DNA of 64,000 nt, from NCBI RefSeq assembly GCF_032118995.1, contig NC_092660.1, positions 18,462,501 to 18,526,500 on the forward strand, given 5' to 3'. Shown piece by piece: positions 57,247 through 64,000 of this stretch; positions within the stretch are counted from its first letter, which is position 1, and every line of letters starts with the position of its first letter. Under the pieces are notes generated by a model. That model ran no database searches. It was given only the letters and a program-made list of their open reading frames with translations, and had not been told where the DNA came from. Source of the DNA: Asterias amurensis. Its lineage: Eukaryota > Echinodermata > Asteroidea > Forcipulatida > Asteriidae. Position numbers and translations under genes: made by a program.

Positions 57247-60200
57247 TCAGTCAAACTGGACACCTTGGGCAGCTTTTCGCCTAATAAAGAGCAAACACAA
57301 TTGAGGTCAATGTAATAATTTGATGAATATTTTTTATCAAGAAGCTTTGATATTATTAATAGGGATTTGGTTGGACGCTATATGATTCATATTAATTGTC
57401 TTGCTTCATTGGTTGCTTGATTTATGATTGGTATGGATTGCCTTGCTTCAATGTTTGGTGAATTGTTGGCTTATGTAGTCTATTTTGTCTTGCTTTAAAG
57501 CCATTATACACTTTTGGTAAACAGTATTGTACAAGTCCCACACTTCGTGTATCACAACTTCTATATAAAATAACAAACCTGTGAAAATTTAGGCTCAATC
57601 GGACATCGGAGTCGGGAGAAAATAACGGGAAAACCCACTCCTGTTTTCGCGCGTTTCGCCGTGTCATGACATGTGTTTATAAAAAATCCGTAATTCTCAT
57701 TAACGAGAATTTATATTGTTTTACCGTTTTCTCAAAAAGTAAAGCATTTCATGGACTAATATTTCAAGAGAAGTTTTTCACCATTACCTTCTGTAAACCC
57801 TGTAAATTTTTTGTAAATCTGTGAACTTTTTTTTTTTTTCTGTACCGAAAGGATCCAATGGCTTTAATTGTTTGATTCATGAAATGATCGGCCCTGTTAT
57901 TTGCGTCAACAGTTGTTGAATTGTGACAGCCGATTGATCGACTGATCACAACAACCACTTAATCTCGTTACTACTCACCGTTTGCTGCTAGGGTTGACTA
58001 TGCTATGACCTTGCTGTTTCTGAACTTTGACCTGACCTGACCTCTTCTTGTTATCAACGTCTAGAAAAAGAAATAAGAAAACACACCGATGATCAATTCT
58101 GAATTAATCCCAAGAAGTGTCGGGAAATATTCCCTTGTCAATAGTCGGCACTGGTTTGATCTTATTATACACATTGTATGCTGTGTGCATTATTACCACT
58201 AGTCTTGTTCACTATCAAAGTATTGACCTCTGAACTTTCGGCAGCACAGTCCAAAAAATGTGCTGCATTGAAACCATTCAACACTAGCTGCTTTTGTTGT
58301 GAAAAAAATCCATTGCTGAACTTCTCCTTCAACAAACACTTCATTGCTGCAAGGAAACCACCCTATATGCCTTTTAATATTCATGCATGACGTCATAATT
58401 CTTATTCAAAATGAGGCTATAGGCGCACCACCACCACTTGCAGTAGCTGCGCCTATGGCGTCATTTTGGGTTAGAATTGTGACGTACTCATGCATAGTAT
58501 TTTATATCGTTCACTTGGAAGTACATGTAGTAGAGTTGTTGTATGTTGTGGCCGAGCGTGCAAATGGTTGCAAAGTCATCAGGGTGTATGAAGGTTTGAG
58601 TCCTGGTCATGACACTTGTATCCTTGATAAGACACTTGACAGTTTGCTTCTCTGCACCCAGGGGTAAATGGGTACCTGTGAGGGTAGCCCATGTTACACA
58701 CTAGATTGGTTGATCGCAGAACATGAATTAATTTTTGTACCTGGCAAGATTGGTCCACCTCCAGCGCCTCCTCTTGTCTTCTTCATTGTGTTCAATTCTT
58801 CCTCGCATTCTGAAAAACAAAGATGAGAGTTCAGTTCCGTGTCACGCCCCCCCCCTCATGCCTTCTCCTTCACGGAGGCATCGTCAGGCCCTTGCCTGCA
58901 TGGACTTGCAGGTAAGGTCTGGTACGGTCTGCCACATTCCATCAGAGCCATCCAGACAATAGACACTTTCAAAACATTCCTGTAGACTCATCTTTTTCAA
59001 AAACATTTCAGTAACTTTCCATTGGAATTTTTAATTTTCTAGATCCCTTACACCCCTGGAGAATAACCTAGAGGGAAGCAAGCGCCATGAGCACTTTTTG
59101 TGGATACCGGCGCTATAGAAGACGTCCTTAATATTATTGTTACCCTGGTCGTTGCCTTGGATGGTGCCCTTGAGTTATTGCTCCAGTGGAAATTTCCAAT
59201 TTTCTCATTTGGTGTCCTTTTAGGGAGAAAATGCCTTGGTAACCAAAGTTATACAGGCCTGCCCCCCCCCCAAAAAAAAAAAAAAAACCATTGGCGGAAA
59301 TTTTAACAGATTTACACTGCTAAGGGTTCAAACACTCACTTCCCAATTTCTTGGTCGTCTCCACCGATGTGTCTGCCAGCCAGAAGAGGGCGCTCTGCAG
59401 GTCAGATTTTCTCTCGCTGGCTGTTGCCTCGTAAAGGTCAAATTTGAGGGATGTCGCTCCAGTGCCGACCTCGAGACAAATTTTACGTGGCTGCTTTGTC
59501 ACCAGCAGGTCACCATGAGTAAACGCCTTTCTAGAAAAAAAAATGTAAACAATACTTCTTTAAGTTACTGAAAAACAAATGTAGGTTGATCATTTGTACC
59601 ATGGAAGTGAAAGGGGGAACTTCATTGTGCTATTAGTTGTGGGTTCTCCTGAGCTAACATTGACTAGTGGTTTCTTCCCTTCTTTCTATCTATGTCAATA
59701 CACGTGTTGGAGTTGCAGGGTTTTGCTCTTAACTTTTTCAGTGACTGGCAAGCATGACCAGTTAGCTTTTCATTTTACTGGTCCATCAGCTTTTGCATTT
59801 AATTATGTTGTTGTGTCAAATAATTGAGATGCTTTTCAACACTGAATTGTCCAGCCGGACCACTCGGAGTGAATTTTGACTGTCCTCATCAGGTGTTTAA
59901 ACTGACATTTGGCCAGTGGACCACTGTCAAAGGAAGAGCGCAAGATGGAGCCTTGTATGATGATCGGCGGGTTTCCAGTCCCTTCCTGATTGAGTGGGTT
60001 TTGCTCCCACAATTAAAAACTCTGATTTCTGAAACATCTTTCCAACACCTGTTAATCCTCTTCGGGCAAACGGATTACAGTGCAAGGCACCTATGAGGAC
60101 TTATCATCAGAAAAAAAATATGAAAAAACAGCAATAGCACAAATTCTAAACTAAGGGTATCTTAAACAGGCATGATATTCTTCCTACTTTAGTCTGATTT

Positions 60201-60511
60201 CCATTTTTTTTTTTTTGCTCTTTAGAAAACTCTTTTAGAATAATTGTGATTAGAAGCATAAATCCTACACCATGTAATAATAATAATAATACACGGTTTT
60301 TATATAGCGCTTTTTCACGTGGTGTCTAAAAGCGCTTCCGACATTATAATGTGTATTATGTAGGTAAGCCCTTTCACTCGATAAAATATTCCTACTCTTT
60401 TCCCAGAACCAAATATCATGCCTGCAAACAGAACGGTTTTGGGAAGTTTTCCTCAACGTACTTGAATCGCAAAAAGTAGGCCTCACAGCTATTTACGTCT
60501 GCAAGCTCCCT
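57247..60511 (-). CDS. PAXX: PAXX, XRCC4/XLF-like end-joining factor, 5' end not seen
   Basis: PAXX is a nuclear non-homologous end-joining factor that binds Ku70 on DNA ends. Five exons join in phase: 60511-60462, 59530-59340, 58809-58741, 58060-57979 and 57280-57247 (141 aa). The first visible exon, RELADVNSCEAYFLRFK, matches the end of the human head region before RFRAACEQ. Then VGTGATSLKFDLYEAT, ERKSDLQSALFWLAD and a short coiled stretch follow the PAXX pattern (human GGPSALAFDLSK). The best evidence is the C-terminus, SIVNPSSKRRKAAQGVQFD, which aligns with human SLINPGFKSKKPAGGVDFD; the GVxFD Val and Phe correspond to the Ku-binding residues. The human protein has 204 aa, so about 60-70 N-terminal residues are missing. 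I found no such exon up to 61154, and a transposon follows, so the 5' end probably lies beyond the window. Confidence 0.85.
57493..57867. mobile_element. Family-2 MITE, full length, beyond the PAXX last exon
   Basis: It lies in the last PAXX intron and runs from CTTTAAAGCCATTATACACT to CCGAAAGGATCCAATGGCTT, followed by TAA. It is colinear with the ORC1 intron copies. Confidence 0.85.
58382..58496. repeat. Foldback repeat containing a CRE-like TGACGTCA
   Basis: CATGCATGACGTCATAATTC and AAAATGAGGCTATAGGCGCA pair with TGCGCCTATGGCGTCATTTT and AATTGTGACGTACTCATGCA. It lies in a PAXX intron. Confidence 0.75.
58549..58725 (+). mobile_element. SINE copy in a PAXX intron
   Basis: GTTGTGGCCGAGCGTGCAAA, GTCCTGGTCATGACACTTGT and CACCCAGGGGTAAATGGGTA keep family order. 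It ends just before the PAXX exon at 58741. Confidence 0.7.
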
Positions 60512-61154
60512 CTGAAAGACAAATAAAATAATGTGACTTGTGCATACATGTAAACACAGGTAGAAATGTGACTACAAAGTGAGATAGATTGCACTAAGCG
60601 TCATCGACCGCCATATTTGATGATAAAACACAGAAAAGTGTGTGCGCTACGCACAACTCTTGGCCAATGATAGCCTTGCATGCGTGCACATTTCACCAAT
60701 TATGGAGGTCGATGCAATCCATCACAGGTTGAAATGTGGTTGCAATAAGCCTTTTTGAGGTATGGTGGACGTGATAGGAGTGTACTGTTTGGTTTGGGTG
60801 TATACACACAAATTTACCCAAACCTTATACGTTGTAGGATTGTGTCCACCATATCTCACATGGTCTTCCTTCTAAACTAAATCTCTCCTACTGTGAACTT
60901 ATGTCTTGAAGAAAGAGCTGAGGCAAATCTGTCCAAAATAAAGAGCACATCTTTGAGGAGTTTTAAATGAATCTGACCATTTATTTTTTATACACAGTAC
61001 TCTGTAAACAATTGCTTTTTTTGAAAACTGGTAGAGTCCAGATTTCAAAATTACATTAAAAGCAACTTCAGCTATGAAGAACATATTGGATCCAACTTTG
61101 CATTAGATGCATACATGTACTGACGATCCCAGTTTGTTTTTACTGCATTGCTTA
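60512..61154. other. Left of the transposon, PAXX intron or 5' region
   Basis: I searched the minus strand for the missing PAXX N-terminal exon and found no convincing match. The stretch has the inverted repeat at 60755-60865 and AT-rich sequence. Confidence 0.5.
60755..60865. repeat. Inverted repeat upstream of the visible PAXX exons
   Basis: GAGGTATGGTGGACGTGATA pairs with GTGTCCACCATATCTCAC, and TTGGTTTGGGT with ACCCAAACC. The core is about 110 bp. Confidence 0.6.
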
Positions 61155-63752
61155 TAGTCAGGTTGCTTAGGTCCAAATTTTGACGAGATCGTGACCGACT
61201 GGCCCAAAGCACCAAACTTGGTAGATATATTGTTTAGGTCCTAGAGAAGATATTTAGAAGGGGTGACACCTGAAAACAATATTGGAAGGGTACCTAATTT
61301 GCATAAATCTAAATTTGTGCACAATTTGCATATAAAAGCTTTAAAAAAAATTATGTGGTGATTTTGCTTTTCAGTTGAGTGCTGTATTCAGCCCTTTATT
61401 AATTAGGCCTTTTGATAGGGTTCAAATTATGTATGTTTTACTTTAAAGTCAAAGTAGACTGATGCTTATAACTAATTATCAGTAATTAAGACTAATTACA
61501 ACGTAATTGTTAGTGATTTGACGAGTAATTCATTTATAAAGATTTAATGTACAATTTTATATATTTGTTTTATTATTTGCACCTACAATTTGGAGGTAGG
61601 CTTCAATTAGCCAATTCAATGTTTTTTATCCTTCCTGGCGTATTCACTTTGATATTTTAGATAATAAAGATCAGTTTTAAAAGCATCAGACAATACATAT
61701 TTGATTGGGAATCCCTCCCTGTTACCAGGAATTTTGAGCATAACTGCCTGGAAAATTCTCTTCCGGCAAGTCTTAAGACACTAGTTGCCATGCTGCTGAA
61801 TGTACCTAATGTAAAGCACCAAGATATCAATGGGTCACAGGTTTGTCTTTCCATAGCTCAGATGGTCAGCTTCAATGCAAAAAACAAAGCTTCTGTGGCA
61901 AAAAACAGCAGGCATTCCAAAGAAAAGGAGCCACCTCTTCCTCTCTACAATGGGTTATGTATCCATACACTCACGAGATGCAACATATAATGAACATCCT
62001 GTATAGACTGGGCATCAGTGTAAGCTACGACCGTGCCATTAACAAGAAGCTTGTCTGCCCTGCAAATCTAACATAAGGTCGATGGTAAACTTGTCTCAGA
62101 TGCCTCCTTAAGATCCTGCTGCTCTTGACGCCCTCTTTCCCCTTTTACACGAAAAGGCTACAACCATTGACATGATCAAGCATAATGCTTGATAGGATGG
62201 ATATCCAAAGGCAGATAACAACATATCTCAATCCATGCCAAACACCGCTAATTGCTGTGGACCAACCACTGTCTGTCCATGCCAATTTTGTTCAGTGGCG
62301 TTGGCCCGAGACATTGTATTGGGGAAAAGCACTTTTTAGTAACGTTGGTGGTCTCCAAATTGAGATGACTCTATAGATGGAACACAATTGGAGACTTTCT
62401 TGAAGGATCTGGTTGGACCGCTGCCTTATGTGAAGCTGGTGTGGGCTCCTCAGGTACAGCAGACTCCTTCCTCTAAGCTGCTCACCTCACTAGAACCAGG
62501 CATAGTCACAGTTACAGCCCCAACAGTTGCATATCTGCAGAGAGAGATGTCTGGCAACTGAAGGTGGAGTCTGACAGTGGGATTTCTTTTGAAACGTGGA
62601 AGCAGAAGATGATTACGGCAAGCTCTACATTTCAGTACTGGGATATCATCTTGAAATATGAAACACTTTTGCTGATTTTCATCCGTGCTCATGGTATCCG
62701 AGATTTTGATCTCTTTGGGGAGGCTTTGAAGGCATTGGTGTCTTGGTTCTTTGTTCTGGATCACACCTACGCTCGCTGGATCCCCATTCACACCCGAGAC
62801 ATAAAGGCTCTACCACAAAATATCAAAGAAGATGTCATACAAATGTGGGTTCTTCAAAAGACTCAACACGAGTCCTCTTGCATGCCTCTTGACCATGGTC
62901 ATGAACAAAACAACGTTGGTAAAGGGTCTGGTGGCGTGGTAGAACTTACCGAAAACCCAGCTGCCTTCAGAATATGGATGGTTTCAGGTCCACAACAAGC
63001 AAGACTGCTGAAGGAATTTGAGGACCAGTTCATGGACGGAGAAACGTCAACATTTACAAGCAGCATGAACAGGGATGACTATGCAGGAGGTTTTAAGGAA
63101 ACAAGTGAAGAGCCTCACTGAAGCAATCTCAGAAATGGGTAACCCCTTTCATTGAAGATTCTTCAGAACTGCTTGCTTTCGACACTTGAAATTGTGCTAA
63201 TAAAGATGTTGTTTCCACAGTCCCAACAATCGAAGCCCTTGGCATTTCCCAGTACCAGAAGCATGTTAAGGATGTGATTTTAGACCGAAGCACCAGCATT
63301 CATAAGCCCATCAAAAGAAATTCTGTGGCCATTTGGAAGCGTCTGAAATCAAAGCCAAACACAAGTGCTAAGCAGCATCGTTCTGTTTTGCATATTTCGA
63401 ACCAGGATACTGAATTTATTATTATAGTGGCCATCTTGGATTTCTGACAACACATAATTACCTAGGCACATCATCAGTTCATTAATGTTTTTTAAGTGCA
63501 GGATATGTAAACAAAACCACCAAAGTAAATATTTCAAAATGACCTTTGCTTAAATGATAAAAATGTACCGAAATTAGTGCTTAAATATAGGATTTTGCAG
63601 CCATTTTGAAATTATGTAAATTAGGTACCTTCCAAAAATATTTGTTTGTGTCACCCCTTCTAAAATTGATTTCTGGGGCCTATAGAAGGTACCTACCAAA
63701 TTTGGTGCTTTGGGCCAGTCGGTCACGATTCTATCCATAAGCTACCTGACTA
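61155..63752 (+). mobile_element. Decayed TIR transposon with transposase-like gene, TTA flanks
   Basis: Both ends carry the same inverted sequence: TAGTCAGGT near each edge, then a block around CGTGACCGACTGGCCCAAAG, then GAAGGGGTGACAC. The arms match imperfectly over roughly 110 bp. TTA at 61152-61154 and 63753-63755 may be a target duplication, though three bases can match by chance. The interior holds a broken coding region on the plus strand. The element seems internally reduced at both ends of the gene. Confidence 0.75.
61670..63385 (+). pseudogene. Broken transposase-like gene of a widespread invertebrate family
   Basis: Pieces in different frames read in order NSLPASLKTLV, ILYRLGISVSYDRA, AVDQPLSVHANFVQW, GGLQIEM, FVLDHTYARWIPIHTRDI, LDHGHEQNN, GGVVELTENPAAFRIWMVSGP, EMGNPF and TIEALGISQYQKHV. 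I recognise this order from large uncharacterised proteins common in cnidarian, mollusc and echinoderm genomes. I do not know an accepted transposon superfamily for them. The longest open part is 62564-63121 (185 aa). At least three frame changes or stops separate the pieces, and the usual C-terminal part after about 63385 is absent. The copy is dead. Confidence 0.7.
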
Positions 63753-64000
63753 TTAAAGGCACTGGACACTGTGTGCAGAGCTGTTGATAAACATTTTTGA
63801 GAAACCCTTCCCTCTGAAGTATAGTTTTTGAGAAGGTTATTTCTCACTAAAATAAAAGACCTAAAGGCAGTAGACACTGTTGGTCAATACTCAAAAATAA
63901 TTATTAACATAAAACTTTACCTGGTAACAAGTAATGGGTAGAGGTTGATAGTATAAAACATTGTGAGAAACGGCTCCCTCTGAAGTTGCATCTGAAAGCA
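63753..64000. mobile_element. Two family-1 MITE copies, the second cut by the window edge
   Basis: A short copy (TATTAAAGGCACTGGACACT to about 63862) is followed by CTAAAGGCAGTAGACACTGT, which runs off the end at 64000. Nothing else is seen here. Confidence 0.75.

Noticed and set aside
57187-57280. Alternative longer reading of the last PAXX exon (GEKLPKVSSLTEGK frame)
   Set aside because: The donor phase of the preceding exon selects the frame RRKAAQGVQFD-stop, which matches the conserved PAXX tail.
62450-62791. 113-aa open frame on the minus strand
   Set aside because: It is antisense to the transposase-like pseudogene.
1-64000. CRISPR arrays, rRNA genes or virus-like elements
   Set aside because: No spaced direct-repeat array, no rRNA block, and no gag, integrase, capsid or envelope signature was seen. 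The only array-like structure is the pair of 16-bp minisatellites without spacers.

Overview
The window is a gene-containing piece of an animal nuclear genome. It is AT-rich, with short exons split by GT-AG introns, and it is packed with short non-autonomous DNA transposons and tRNA-derived SINEs. The most abundant repeat, a roughly 350-380 bp TTAA-flanked MITE with ends like AGGCAGTGGACAC / GTGTCCACTGCCT, is one I associate with echinoderm and especially sea star (Asteroidea) genomes. The protein sequences are deuterostome-like. I therefore suggest an echinoderm, probably a sea star; this rests on memory of the repeat family, not on a search.

Six protein-coding genes can be reconstructed exon by exon. 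(1) 12677-14127, minus: an orphan class A GPCR in two exons, 382 aa. (2) 20097-26126, minus: PRPF38A, a spliceosomal B-complex factor, 8 exons, 349 aa, complete. (3) 26487-39464, plus: ORC1, the largest subunit of the origin recognition complex, 15 exons, 1026 aa, complete. (4) 41564-43771, minus: TTC33, a TPR protein, 4 coding exons, 240 aa. (5) 47603-54516, plus: PIF1 helicase, 9 coding exons, 629 aa, complete. (6) 57247-60511, minus: PAXX, the Ku-binding end-joining factor; the last 5 exons are seen (141 aa) and the 5' end is missing or outside the window. All splice phases of these models join without a frame break.

Layout: 1-12676 has no gene I can support, only repeats and a few candidate regulatory patches. 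PRPF38A and ORC1 are divergent, with 360 bp between start codons; this pair is also head-to-head in human (1p32.3), and the spacer here holds an E2F site and an E-box. ORC1 and TTC33 are tail-to-tail, TTC33 and PIF1 head-to-head, and PIF1 and PAXX tail-to-tail. Three of the six genes (ORC1, PIF1, PAXX) act in replication or DNA-end repair.

At the right end, 61155-63752 is a decayed transposon with terminal inverted repeats and a broken transposase-like gene of a widespread but, to me, unclassified invertebrate family. Other repeat structures worth attention are a hAT-type MITE nested with a perfect 8-bp target duplication inside an older MITE in an ORC1 intron, an inverted pair of 16-bp tandem arrays between TTC33 and PIF1, several near-perfect foldback elements, and a hairpin repeat with a GAAACGTCGAG core reminiscent of Penelope-type terminal repeats. 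I saw no virus-like element, CRISPR array, rRNA or intact tRNA gene.
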